From: Candidatus Heimdallarchaeota archaeon | GTDB lineage: Archaea > Asgardarchaeota > Heimdallarchaeia > Heimdallarchaeales > Kariarchaeaceae | Direction: 5' to 3' | Assembly: GCA_026702845.1 (NCBI GenBank) | Contig: JADCLS010000004.1 | Coordinates: 306,190-370,189 of the forward strand | DNA length: 64,000 nucleotides | Shown here: positions 55,551 through 64,000 of the stretch, piece by piece | Layout of the letters: each line of letters starts with the position of its first letter | Numbering within the stretch: position 1 is the first letter of the stretch | Notes under the pieces: model-generated | The model's input: the letters and a program-made list of their open reading frames with translations, nothing else | Told to the model about the DNA's origin: nothing | The model's database searches: none | Program-made: the position numbers and the translations under genes

Positions 55551-56738
55551 TCATAAATAGGTTCTAATGGCATCTAATGTACGATCGACTTCTTCCCTAG
55601 TGGTATAGGGGGCCAGACCCATACGTACCCAGCCATCTATCTCAAGTACCTCTGCAATAGTATCTGCATAGAAATGACCATTACCAACAAAAATCCCCTG
55701 TTTGCCTAGGTGAATCGCAATCTCCTCAGGTGTCTTGATCTCATGAATAAACGATATTGTAGGAGTTTTTGGTCCATCCCACTCCAAGAGAGTGATCCCA
55801 GGGATCATCCTGAGCTGTTTCCTCATATACTCCGCAAGTTCATGCTCATACTCTTCAATTACTCTCATCCCCGATACTAGCTTATGACGGGGATTATCTC
55901 CCTCTCCCATGCTGCTGATGAATTCAATAATATGTGGAATTGCTGCAAGAGCCTCGTGATTCTGCGTTCCAGTCTCCAACTTATTGGGGATGCTATTCTT
56001 GGCAGGTCTAACCTTAGAGATCTGCAATCGATTAAATAACTCCTCCCGTATGGCAGCAATACCCACATGAGGGCCAAAAAATTTGTATGCAGAGCAGAGG
56101 ATAATATCTGCATCCAACTCTTCTCTATCCAACACAATATGTGGTGTTGAGTGTACGGCATCTACAATGACAATTGCTCCGACCTCTCGAGCTTTTTGTA
56201 TGAATGGTTTGATATCAGGTATGGTTCCAACCCCATTGGATGCATGAGTAATTGCCAATATCCTTGTGTTATCAGAAATAAGGTTGAGATCTGGTTGTAG
56301 TGTATAATCATTGAGTCTAATCCATGCCACTTCAGCATTTTTTTCCCTGGCTATCTCCAGCCAAGGATCCACATTTGCACGGTGATCAAGCTCAGTAACC
56401 ACTACCCTATCCTCTGCTGATAATTCCTTGGATAATGCCCGTGCAATAGCAAGAGCCAATGTTGTCATATTCTGTCCAAATGCAATCTCATTCGATTTAA
56501 CATTTATCAACTCCGCCATTGCCTCTCTGGCCTTCTCAATGATCTCATCAGTTTCCTGGCTTGTGGCAAAATTACCACCCACATTTGATGTTCCCTGATG
56601 AAGATAGATTATCATGGCATCTATTACTGATTGAAGAACCTGTGAACCCCCAGGCCCATCTAGAAAAATTGCGTTTTCTCCATTCACCTCTCTATTCAGT
56701 GCTGGAAAGTAACTACGTACTCTTTTGATATCATACAT
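55551..56738 (-). CDS. Class V aminotransferase (cysteine-desulfurase-like, no catalytic Cys)
   Basis: 395 aa. PLP enzyme of the SufS/CsdA-related group: H119, D193 and H196 (VDAVHSTPH) contact PLP, and K219 in CSAYKFFGPHVG forms the Schiff base. The loop that holds the catalytic cysteine in desulfurases reads FVGNGHFYADTIA here, with no Cys. It is therefore probably not a cysteine desulfurase but a lyase, epimerase or transaminase of the same fold. Single gene; TATA box not obvious. Confidence 0.82.
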   Translation of the reverse strand: MYDIKRVRSYFPALNREVNGENAIFLDGPGGSQVLQSVIDAMIIYLHQGTSNVGGNFATSQETDEIIEKAREAMAELINVKSNEIAFGQNMTTLALAIARALSKELSAEDRVVVTELDHRANVDPWLEIAREKNAEVAWIRLNDYTLQPDLNLISDNTRILAITHASNGVGTIPDIKPFIQKAREVGAIVIVDAVHSTPHIVLDREELDADIILCSAYKFFGPHVGIAAIREELFNRLQISKVRPAKNSIPNKLETGTQNHEALAAIPHIIEFISSMGEGDNPRHKLVSGMRVIEEYEHELAEYMRKQLRMIPGITLLEWDGPKTPTISFIHEIKTPEEIAIHLGKQGIFVGNGHFYADTIAEVLEIDGWVRMGLAPYTTREEVDRTLDAIRTYL

Positions 56739-56830
56739 AGTCGAAATACTTTATGTTTCATCTTAAACTCTGATGTAGGGGAAGCAAGCATTTGAGTTTT
56801 ATTCGTAATAGAATTATATAAGTTTGTAAT

Positions 56831-57556
56831 TTAGGATAATCGATTCTTTAACCAAGCTGGCATCACATAACCAAGATATGCCATTAATGATGCAATGACT
56901 CCCATGAACCAGGCAACATAATATGCTGGAGTGTAGCCATCTCCTGCACGGGCAATCCCCCAGGCGAGATCAACTACAAAAAATATGAACAATAAATTAA
57001 CTGAGATCCCATACCATCCAATCATCTTGAAGCCAGTTTTGGGTACCTTTTGTTCTGTGACCCTTGCTTCTTTGAAACTATAATATGAAAGCGTACCATA
57101 GGTGGCAAGTGAAACCAAAATATGCCAGATCAGGTATAGCAGTATGGCATCATAGGCATCATCAGCAAAGCTGATATTTGGCAAGAGAAATCCGATTGTT
57201 ATTCCATTGGCTGTGGTGAAGAGCAGACTTAGACGTGACTTACCCTCTCTAAAAATCTGAGCCAAAAATTCCATGGCAAAAATATTGGCTAATGCAGTGA
57301 AAATATATGCAATAACAATAGTAAAGCCAGAGATATTAAGAGAATCATCTGGTGCAGTGTAATGTAGGATTTTTCCAATACCTGATATGGATGCAGCTAT
57401 TCCAAATGCTAGGATAGAAAATGCAAGGATTAATGTTGCTTGACTTCTACGTTGCTTGTACTTATTGAAGATTAATAATCCATTGATCAGCATTCCGATC
57501 CCTATTAGGGGTTCGACAATGGCAGCTAGTATAGGAATTGTGTTACTTTCCATCAT
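56831..57556 (-). CDS. Seven-TM membrane protein coupled to longin-like gene
   Basis: 241 aa with seven hydrophobic helices almost end to end (about residues 5-28, 38-62, 74-102, 110-130, 138-160, 172-200, 207-235) and short loops; the layout recalls small sensor or transporter-like 7TM proteins, but no signature lets me name it. It starts directly after the stop of the longin-like gene (TAAATG), so the two are translated together and may interact at the membrane. Confidence 0.62.
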   Translation of the reverse strand: MMESNTIPILAAIVEPLIGIGMLINGLLIFNKYKQRRSQATLILAFSILAFGIAASISGIGKILHYTAPDDSLNISGFTIVIAYIFTALANIFAMEFLAQIFREGKSRLSLLFTTANGITIGFLLPNISFADDAYDAILLYLIWHILVSLATYGTLSYYSFKEARVTEQKVPKTGFKMIGWYGISVNLLFIFFVVDLAWGIARAGDGYTPAYYVAWFMGVIASLMAYLGYVMPAWLKNRLS

Positions 57557-58006
57557 TTACCATAGACTCTCCTTGGCTTTTTTCGATGCCTCTGATTCTA
57601 GTTGATCTTTTTCCCAATGAAGGAGCACATTGCTTATCACTAGTTGCAAGGCCCCAGAAATATCATTTACTACCATATTCAGTTCCTTATAACTTTTCAA
57701 TAAAGGCTGTACTTTCTCATGTAGTCGTAAATGGAGCAGATTTAATGCAGTCTCTGAGATCTTGCTTTTTCTGGCAATTATAAATGCATAGACAACTCGA
57801 TCCTCAGGATATAATTTTACCTGATAATTGTCTGTGATGAAACTCTGAGCCTTTCCCACATTAACCTCTACCAGCACCTTTTGAATTGCAGAAATAATCC
57901 CAGAAAAAAGAATTTCATTGCTATCTGAATCTTTAGATCCCATATTATTATAAAAATACAGAGGAATCCCCTCATTGGTTATAAGATACAAACCAGAAAG
58001 CATCAA
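57557..58006 (-). CDS. Probable longin/roadblock-type small protein
   Basis: 149 aa. The N-terminal pattern LYLITNEGIPLYFYNN is the opening beta hairpin of longin-like domains, then an acidic loop, a helix LFSGIISAIQKVLVEV, strands AQSFITDNYQVKLYPEDRVVYAFIIA, and a final amphipathic helix. Asgard archaea encode many such proteins, thought to partner with small GTPases. The C-terminal helix is coiled-coil-like. Co-translated with the 7TM protein. Domain call is from pattern only. Confidence 0.58.
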   Translation of the reverse strand: MMLSGLYLITNEGIPLYFYNNMGSKDSDSNEILFSGIISAIQKVLVEVNVGKAQSFITDNYQVKLYPEDRVVYAFIIARKSKISETALNLLHLRLHEKVQPLLKSYKELNMVVNDISGALQLVISNVLLHWEKDQLESEASKKAKESLW

Positions 58007-58158
58007 AGAGATTAAAGGAAGAAATTATAAATTCTTGCTGATTGAGTATATCCGAATCAAGAAATAATTTCTAATTAATGTATCAAGTAAGTGAATTGTA
58101 CCAGACCTAACTCTACCTCAATATTGAAGATTTTATATTACGGCGCTCCAAATTGAGA

Positions 58159-58761
58159 ATGTTGAGCTCACAGGAAGAATTATTCTCCATATCTACTAAT
58201 GATAGTATACCCTGGGGTGATCGATATTCTGCCATTCATGGATTAAATGGCGAGGAACTCCTGATTCGGGTCTCAGAACTGGCATTAGATCCAGATATAC
58301 GGATGGCTACAGTTGAGAAAATCAGCAATTAACAAGTGCTGATTGAAGTATGTCTGTCTGATTCAGATTGAAATGTTCGATTTGCAGCACTGGCACATTT
58401 CAAATTATTACCACATGAAATACTTTTGAATGATCTGGTGATATTTCAAGAAATAAATAGTCATTCATTACCAGATAAAGTACAATATCAACTACTGGAA
58501 ATAATGAGCAAATTGGCCTCAAGTCCACCAACAATTATAGAACCTCAGAGAAGTAAAGATATTGGTATCATCAATACAATTTGCCCTATCTGCAAAAAAC
58601 AGGTATCCGAGGATCCTGTTATCTGTGAAACCTGTATGCAGTACTATCATCAGGACCATTTACGAATTTATTTGCATTATCGGGACCTCCAAGGCCAATT
58701 GCTTGATTGATCTATCTGCTCATCCGCTGCAAGTGATATATTTGAGGAACTGGGGTATTAA
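58159..58761 (+). pseudogene. HEAT-like/zinc-finger ORF interrupted by three stops
   Basis: One frame from ATG 58159 to TAA 58759-58761 (201 codons) contains TAA at 58330-58332 and TGA at 58369-58371 and 58708-58710. Sequence on both sides of each stop looks coding: HEAT-like ELALDPDIRMATVEKIS then SDSD-(stop)-NVRFAALAHFKLL, and a zinc finger CPICKKQVSEDPVICETC followed by YYHQDHL, a RING/treble-clef half. A Trp would suit both TGA positions. No frameshift separates the parts. Substitution-type pseudogene, sequencing error or recoding are all open; the pseudogene reading is simplest. Confidence 0.6.
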
Positions 58762-58852
58762 TAATGTTTTCTACTGCATTTTTTATCAAATTCTAACAGA
58801 ATATGGATATCACTGCTAGTGCTCTTATATATGTCTATTCTCGATAGGATTT

Positions 58853-59752
58853 GTGAACTCTGAAGACTATGGCTCATTTGGTGGTATCGCATATGATACC
58901 GTTGATTTCTCTGATGCACATGTGATAATTCAGGGGGTTCCCTATGAGGGTTCGATCTCAGGTAAACCAGGTGCATCTAAAGCAATGGATGCACTTCGAG
59001 CTGCATCGCGAGATCTGCAAGTTCTTACTCGATATGAAAAGAATTTTGAAGATCTTGTTCTGGTTGATGCAGGTGATATTCCTCTTCAAGCTCCAATTGA
59101 GAATATTCTAGAGACAATTGAGAACCGTATGATCGATCTATTATCATATCATATACCTATTATTAGTATAGGTGGGGATCATTCAGTTAGCTATCCACTC
59201 ATTAAAGCTTGTACTAGCAAGGGTAAAGTCGGTGTCATTTGGTTTGATGCACATAGAGATCTACTGGATGAGCTTGATGGTTCTCCGTATTCACATGGCT
59301 GTCCATTGAGACGAGCTTTAGATATTATTGATCCAAATGATATTCTGATTGTTGGAACTAGATATATGACCTCAGAAGAACAGGATGTGGTTGATAATAT
59401 GGGAATTGACGAGTTACGCATGGTTGATATTGAAAAATATGCCAACTTTCAGAAATTCATTGAATTTTTTCAATCAAAAGCCTTGGAATTGGCCTCTCGA
59501 GTTGATTTTCTCTATGTCTCAATAGATATCGATGTATTAGATCCAGCATTTGCCCCAGGTACTGGTACTCCTGTTGCTGGTGGATTGAGCAGTGCAGAAT
59601 TAATGCGATTGATCCGAGTACTACCTAATTTCAATGCTGTTGATGTTACTGAGGTCTCACCGGCTATTGATGTTACAGGAATAACTGTGAAAGTTTTGAT
59701 GGCCATATTATCTGAATTGTTGGGTAAGATCGATACTAATAATCATATCTGA
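58853..59752 (+). CDS. Agmatinase/arginase-family ureohydrolase
   Basis: 299 aa from GTG. Binuclear manganese ligands are all present: H110 (GGDHS), D132, H134 and D136 (FDAHRD), and two aspartates about 225 and 227 (SIDIDVLDPAFAPGTGTP), with SHG at 147-149 for substrate. The length and the sequence around the ligands fit archaeal agmatinase, which makes putrescine and urea from agmatine, but arginase or guanidinobutyrase activity cannot be excluded. A single gene. Confidence 0.85.
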   Translation: MNSEDYGSFGGIAYDTVDFSDAHVIIQGVPYEGSISGKPGASKAMDALRAASRDLQVLTRYEKNFEDLVLVDAGDIPLQAPIENILETIENRMIDLLSYHIPIISIGGDHSVSYPLIKACTSKGKVGVIWFDAHRDLLDELDGSPYSHGCPLRRALDIIDPNDILIVGTRYMTSEEQDVVDNMGIDELRMVDIEKYANFQKFIEFFQSKALELASRVDFLYVSIDIDVLDPAFAPGTGTPVAGGLSSAELMRLIRVLPNFNAVDVTEVSPAIDVTGITVKVLMAILSELLGKIDTNNHI

Positions 59753-59899
59753 TCAGTCAAATTTTGATTGAAGAAGTAGGTATAACTTAGATCTAAGTAT
59801 AGAGTTAAATCCTACATATAAATTTGTAAGAATACTGATTCTAGCAAAGAATATTTTTATTCATAGTATGAAAAACAAATGTAGAAAGGAGAAATTCTG

Positions 59900-60229
59900 A
59901 TGGAAGATTCAAAGTTCGATGAAATGCTAAAAGCGTTATCTGCAAAGGCTCAAGAAGATGGTGTTATGGATCCTGATGAGGCAGCCTTTATAGAGAATAT
60001 TAGACTAGATGCTGAGAAATATGAAAAATATCTAAATGCTGCTAGTGAGGATGGAGAATTCTCTGCAGAGGAAGTGGAACAACTAACAAAAATAAAGGAA
60101 GAATTACTGAATAAGGCAAAAAGTACTGTTGAGTCTGATGGAGAGATAACCCTTGAGGAAAAGGCGATGATGGAGGTTCTTTCAAGATTCTTATCCTCTG
60201 CTGCTGATCGGGCCATGGATGATTTCTAG
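59900..60229 (+). CDS. TerB-like acidic helical protein
   Basis: 109 aa, very acidic and all helical. Three evenly spaced motifs EDGVMDPDEAAFI, EDGEFSAEEVEQL and SDGEITLEEKAMM (about 36-44 residues apart) resemble EF-hand/TerB turns (DG-x-hydrophobic-x2-EE). A GAAAGGAGA ribosome-binding site precedes the ATG. Possible metal- or calcium-binding regulator; function unknown. Confidence 0.65.
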   Translation: MEDSKFDEMLKALSAKAQEDGVMDPDEAAFIENIRLDAEKYEKYLNAASEDGEFSAEEVEQLTKIKEELLNKAKSTVESDGEITLEEKAMMEVLSRFLSSAADRAMDDF

Positions 60230-60299
60230 TTCTTTTTTATCAACTACTAAATCTAATCTGTGTACATAAGACATAAAATCCCTGTTAGAGAAGTAAAGT

Positions 60300-60938
60300 A
60301 TGAACGGAGCAGCACATTATCTTGTTGGAATGATATGGACCGTGCTAATTTACAGCAAATTAGATGATACTTTATTAGAGAAGCCTAGCTTGTCAAAAGA
60401 ATATTTGGGTGTACCTTTTCTCACCTACATGCGCATCCTTACTATCTTCATTTTTAATTATTTCTTCCATATTTTCATTGATGTACTGGCTCAATTCACC
60501 TATCATCCTTCCAATTCCTCATGGGGAGATCCGATCTATGCTACCTGGCATATCTTTACCTATATCGCAGAGGCAGCTGTGGCAATATACGCATTGAAAA
60601 AGGATTTGCGCTATTCTTGGGGGCTCATTGGTTCAGTGGGTTTTGATCTATGGGATTGGAGTATAGTCAGATTCACTGGTAAATACTTGGGAACAGATCT
60701 TCCAACAGTACATTTCATGGAAGGCTGGGTACGATCCACCTTTTTCTTCTATTTACCCAACTGGACACTGCATCAATGGGCTATGATTAATGAAGTATTG
60801 TTACTGGTAATTTTCTTCTTTATCTGGTTCAAATTGGTTTCAAAGTGGCCTTTGCCAGGTTCTCACCCCGGAAAAATGAAATCTATTAGTATTCTGGTGA
60901 TAATCTTCGGTATATGGAGATTAATGTCACTATTCTAA
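60300..60938 (+). CDS. Histidine-containing multi-TM membrane protein
   Basis: 212 aa with five or six membrane helices. Histidines and acids sit within helices (MNGAAHYLVGMIW, FFHIFIDVLAQF, WHIFTYIAE, VHFMEGW), a pattern seen in membrane-embedded metal-dependent hydrolases, though I cannot name a family. Follows the TerB-like gene by 70 bp in the same direction. Confidence 0.55.
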   Translation: MNGAAHYLVGMIWTVLIYSKLDDTLLEKPSLSKEYLGVPFLTYMRILTIFIFNYFFHIFIDVLAQFTYHPSNSSWGDPIYATWHIFTYIAEAAVAIYALKKDLRYSWGLIGSVGFDLWDWSIVRFTGKYLGTDLPTVHFMEGWVRSTFFFYLPNWTLHQWAMINEVLLLVIFFFIWFKLVSKWPLPGSHPGKMKSISILVIIFGIWRLMSLF

Positions 60939-60939
60939 C

Positions 60940-62112
60940 CTATTTATTAAAAATCTCTTCAGGATATTCTTGAGTAGATACAGGCTTAATCAAATCTTCA
61001 AATACCAATCCAACTTCATTTGCAGCACGGCGTATGGTATCTACCTGGCCCTTACTGTAAGGGATTCCATTTTCCCTCGCATAGGCAATGGCTTGATCAG
61101 ATCTTTCTCCCGGCCACCTTGAGTATTCTCCAAAATATTGTTCATAATCATCCATCAGTGCACGTATTCTCTGTCTTCCCTCAACTTTGGAATAATGAAA
61201 ATCAATTACCTGTGCGGTGAAACTATGAGATATCCTTCGTTTATTTCCACTCCCACCAAGCGGTATGCGAGTAATGGGTCCTCCACCCAGTGCCTGATCT
61301 ATTTCTAAAAATCTGATCAATCCATCCCCCTTATATCCAGCTAGTGTTGATCCAAAGGGAAAGACACTACCGATGACCTCAAGATTTTCAGTGTTATCTA
61401 TACATTCTCGAGGATCAAAGGTGGATTTATAGTTACTATCTGCAAAGTATTCAGGAATATCCATCAATGTTCCAGCTTTGAGATGCTTGAGGCCATAACT
61501 CACAGCCATTCGTGTGGTTGCCATATCCAGTGTCAATACCTGACCATTAACAATCGGAAAGGATATGGCTATGGGATTGGTACCCAGTCTTGGTATTGAT
61601 CCAGCTCCTTTGGTGTAATCCAAGCGATCACTATCATCACCCATTACCCGTGCAACTGCAATGGTCGTACACGATACATCGCCTTTCAAATCCCCATCCT
61701 GAGCAATGAGATGTGACCACACGCCTGCGGCACCATAGTGATTAGTATTATTCACAACTACTTTTGCAATACCATATTTTCTGGCAAGTTCCTTGACTAG
61801 TTTTACTGCACGCATGGCTGTAATATGGCCTGGAGCTCCATTACCATTAATCACTACTATGCTAGGATATTTAGATTCAAGTTGAATGGGTTCTTTGTCA
61901 ATCTCCAATGTGGCCGTGATCCCCGCACGCTTTACTGCCTCCTCAAGTCCAGTTCCCCCAGCTATTCCATGAGAGAAAATACCCCTGATATCTGCCTCAA
62001 GTAATGCATAGGTTGTTGCATCAGCGGCTTCTTCTGAGTATCCTCGTTTTAGCAATACCGTTTTGGTAAATGCTCTCATATCATCCACAGAATAATGTTC
62101 TCGTATTTCCAC
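60940..62112 (-). CDS. Ldh2-family malate/lactate-type dehydrogenase
   Basis: 390 aa. NAD(P)-dependent 2-hydroxyacid dehydrogenase of the Ldh2/YlbC fold, unrelated to classical LDH. Diagnostic blocks are ADIRGIFSHGIAGG, the catalytic-region NNTNHYGAAGVW, PRLGTNPIAISFP and LDMATTRMA. Members act on malate, L-lactate, ureidoglycolate or similar acids, so the substrate is open. A GTG/ATG start near 62112 precedes an EYSVD-like N-terminus normal for the family. Convergent with the membrane protein gene at 60938. Confidence 0.87.
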   Translation of the reverse strand: MEIREHYSVDDMRAFTKTVLLKRGYSEEAADATTYALLEADIRGIFSHGIAGGTGLEEAVKRAGITATLEIDKEPIQLESKYPSIVVINGNGAPGHITAMRAVKLVKELARKYGIAKVVVNNTNHYGAAGVWSHLIAQDGDLKGDVSCTTIAVARVMGDDSDRLDYTKGAGSIPRLGTNPIAISFPIVNGQVLTLDMATTRMAVSYGLKHLKAGTLMDIPEYFADSNYKSTFDPRECIDNTENLEVIGSVFPFGSTLAGYKGDGLIRFLEIDQALGGGPITRIPLGGSGNKRRISHSFTAQVIDFHYSKVEGRQRIRALMDDYEQYFGEYSRWPGERSDQAIAYARENGIPYSKGQVDTIRRAANEVGLVFEDLIKPVSTQEYPEEIFNK

Positions 62113-62216
62113 AGCTCATCATCTCGATCAATTTCTAAATACTATTGCCATTTCCCTTGGCAATTTGCATACTTGATCATAAAGAATTATTAAGAGGAAG
62201 GAGAATTCTCAATCCT

Positions 62217-62741
62217 ATGTCTCACGCAGAAGAATTCAAAAAAGCATCATTATCACAACTCCTTGCAACCCTTGCCATGGCTAGAGATATCATCGAGAAA
62301 TGCACTGATGAGTTATGGATTATGAAGATCAGTGATCACAAGCTTGCTCAGTTGATGTATCATGCATTGTTTTACACTGATTTCTATCTCAATGACCTCA
62401 ATGAGGAAATGGAACAACCATCAGAAAATTATGTACTTCCTGAATTTTTTGAAAAAGATAAGCCCCAATCTGATCTAAGTGTAGAGGTGGAAGAGGTTTT
62501 ACCACGTAGTAGATTACTAGATTTTGTGGACTACATAGAGAAAAGAGCAATACATTTGGTTAGCAATGTGAAGGATAAGACCTTATTAGAAAAATCGGGA
62601 TTTCACTGGCTACCCATGAGTAAGATGGAGGTCGTAATCTATCTCTCAAGACATCTAATGGAGCATACAGGTCAAATATACGGATTCATCCGTGATAAGC
62701 AATCAATTTCCATTCCCTGGGTGGCTAGGATTGATAAATAA
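62217..62741 (+). CDS. DinB-like four-helix protein
   Basis: About 174 aa from the ATG at 62217; the open frame reaches back to 62145, but the domain begins just after MSHAEEFKKASLSQLLATL and GGAAGGAG precedes the inner start (14 nt away). Metal-type histidines in a DinB/YfiT layout: H in MYHALFYTDFY, and H-x3-H in LSRHLMEHTGQIYG. Such proteins bind divalent metal and include thiol-dependent transferases; no activity can be assigned. Confidence 0.6.
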   Translation: MSHAEEFKKASLSQLLATLAMARDIIEKCTDELWIMKISDHKLAQLMYHALFYTDFYLNDLNEEMEQPSENYVLPEFFEKDKPQSDLSVEVEEVLPRSRLLDFVDYIEKRAIHLVSNVKDKTLLEKSGFHWLPMSKMEVVIYLSRHLMEHTGQIYGFIRDKQSISIPWVARIDK

Positions 62742-62744
62742 TTC

Positions 62745-63806
62745 TTAGGTTCTACGTCGGTACATACTCAGTGGTAGTATTAAAAGCAATAATTCTGGAT
62801 GGAAAGGTAGTGGATCAGTGGCAGCATTGCTCACTGCTTCCTCAATATCCCAGATATAGAAGCCAGCACCAGCAAGGCTACCGTAGATATATTTATCATC
62901 AATACTCACACCATAACCTCTCTTACCTGAGGTCATAATTGTATTGAAATCAAGAGGATGGGTAAGTAATGATACTATTCCATCAGTATAATCAGCAGCT
63001 ATGACTACATCTTTGTATACTTCTAGTCCATTAATATCTGAAGTGATATCCAGTATCTCCTCCAGTACAGGATGATCAGGATCTGCCACATCCACAGTTG
63101 CAATATATCCAGCTCTTCCACCAACCACAAGTGTGGTCTCATCTAGTTGAGCAATCTCGTATACATTATCTCCAAGTTTTAACTCTGATTTTATGACTGG
63201 AGTATCATCACTAACATCCCAAACCACAAATCCTGCTGAACTTGTTGCAGTGTAAGCAAGATCTCCATCTACAACCACTCCTCCAGTCCAATAATTATTT
63301 GCTACAGCGATTTTATCATGGAGCAGAGCACTGTAATTTGCTTTCATTAATGATGCGGAGTGGCAGGCAATATACACATACTCATCATCAACAACCACTT
63401 GTTGCACGGTGGAAGGTGTGGTGATATTGGCTAAAGATACTGGATTCATTGGATCAGTTATGTCTAGGATGAATAATTTACTAGATCCACCTAGGAAGAG
63501 AGTATCATCCCTAATATAGACATTTGATATCATTTTATCAAACTCCATTGGACCAACCACCTCAGGATCGTCAAAATCAGAAATATCAAGTATCCAGAGT
63601 CCATTAGTTGCATCAGCAAGGTATGCATACTTGTTATCCTTAACAGAGGCTCCCTCAACACTATACAGCATAGCTCCAGGTGCTTCCCAGGAGAATACTT
63701 CATCAGGTCCTTGTACATAGTTAGCTGTCTGAGCAGTACTTGTCGACAGTAATAGCACTGAAACCAAGATAAATAATAATGAATTATACCATTTCATTGA
63801 ATTCAT
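62745..63806 (-). CDS. Secreted LVIVD-type beta-propeller protein
   Basis: 353 aa. Signal peptide (1-25) and about six repeats of 42-45 residues with the pattern YAYLADATNGLWILDISD, DTLFLGGSSKLFILDITDP, YTATSSAGFVVWDVSD and so on, which form a beta-propeller of LVIVD type. After the last blade comes a hydrophobic segment PELLLLILPLSM followed by YRRRT at the C-terminus, an anchor resembling that of the PPC-like protein at 52487. Surface protein of unknown ligand. Confidence 0.78.
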   Translation of the reverse strand: MNSMKWYNSLLFILVSVLLLSTSTAQTANYVQGPDEVFSWEAPGAMLYSVEGASVKDNKYAYLADATNGLWILDISDFDDPEVVGPMEFDKMISNVYIRDDTLFLGGSSKLFILDITDPMNPVSLANITTPSTVQQVVVDDEYVYIACHSASLMKANYSALLHDKIAVANNYWTGGVVVDGDLAYTATSSAGFVVWDVSDDTPVIKSELKLGDNVYEIAQLDETTLVVGGRAGYIATVDVADPDHPVLEEILDITSDINGLEVYKDVVIAADYTDGIVSLLTHPLDFNTIMTSGKRGYGVSIDDKYIYGSLAGAGFYIWDIEEAVSNAATDPLPFHPELLLLILPLSMYRRRT

Positions 63807-64000
63807 ATTATTTGCATACTGAATATACTATTTAATCCTTACTCCAAAAAATATCTTGGTTGGTTTGTATGTAAGAAATTTCTTGAGAGTTTATTATGCA
63901 AGCTATATTTTCGTACTTGTTTAGCCCCCTAGAAAATTCATGTGTTTTTCCACAATAAAAATCCGAATATTCTAGATGATCTCTTAAGTAAGGAAAAAGC

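Noticed and set aside
55551..56738. Cysteine desulfurase supplying the sulfur relay
   Set aside because: The catalytic cysteine loop has no cysteine, so desulfurase activity is unlikely.
58562..58819. 85-aa frame overlapping the stop-interrupted zinc-finger ORF
   Set aside because: It is a shifted frame; the CPIC/CETC zinc motif belongs to the frame starting at 58159.

Overview
This AT-rich window looks like archaeal chromosome, most probably from an Asgard (Promethearchaeota/Heimdall-like) lineage. Archaeal features are type II topoisomerase VI (top6B-top6A), an Orc1/Cdc6-like AAA+ protein, EF-2, a HerA-like ATPase and TATA boxes about 25 nt before many start codons, which implies leaderless transcripts. 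Asgard-like features are a Rab/Ras-type small GTPase beside a leucine-rich-repeat protein, a probable longin/roadblock-type small protein, and an EF-2 with a degenerate diphthamide loop. Several metabolic genes look bacterial (long-form triosephosphate isomerase, malic enzyme, Ldh2-type dehydrogenase, TusA/DsrE sulfur carriers). The assignment is inferred from gene content and codon-level features only.

Layout. 0.4-9.4 kb: accessory-looking stretch with a 967-aa possible nuclease, an Orc1/Cdc6-like ATPase, small membrane proteins, a winged-helix protein, a secreted thioredoxin-fold protein and several orphans, interspersed with four copies of an 18-bp direct repeat. 9.57 kb: a run of 28 T directly abutting a malic enzyme that has lost its N-terminus, possibly an assembly join. 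10.7-17.9 kb: unknown zinc-binding proteins, a nucleotide kinase, MFS transporter, nucleotidyltransferase, FMN-binding protein, ICMT-like methyltransferase and TIM. 18.3-34.6 kb: the topoisomerase VI locus, with a 3585-residue B subunit, an A subunit with an extra N-terminal domain, then a zinc-ribbon protein, a HerA-like ATPase, a membrane protein and a small orphan. 34.6-46.7 kb: histidine-kinase-like protein, divergent EF-2, LRR protein, small GTPase, nucleotide-sugar dehydrogenase and two FtsX-like permeases. 46.9-49.7 kb: a compact sulfur-relay cluster (TusA, DsrE2, DsrE, TusA, SQR-like flavoprotein). 50.5-54.7 kb: second secreted thioredoxin-like protein, DoxX, SnoaL, a secreted three-repeat protein and a frameshifted DUF1684 gene. 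54.7-55.2 kb: five tRNA genes on the minus strand. 55.5-64 kb: class V aminotransferase, membrane protein plus longin-like protein, an ORF broken by three in-frame stops, a ureohydrolase, TerB-like protein, Ldh2 dehydrogenase, DinB-like protein and a secreted beta-propeller.

The most striking object is the giant topoisomerase VI B subunit. A normal GHKL-H2TH-transducer core (about 590 residues) is followed by roughly 2900 residues made largely of degenerate helix-hairpin-helix-like units, and it ends in a lysine-rich tail resembling linker histone H1 tails. The adjacent A subunit carries about 95 extra N-terminal residues that may form a beta-grasp (ubiquitin-like) domain. This suggests a topoisomerase VI holoenzyme with a large built-in DNA- or chromatin-binding scaffold. 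I know of no described example, and the claim rests on the uninterrupted reading frame plus motif recognition.

Several breaks (homopolymer-abutting malic enzyme, frameshifted DUF1684, stop-interrupted zinc-finger ORF) mean that some oddities could be assembly or sequencing errors in a metagenome-derived contig.
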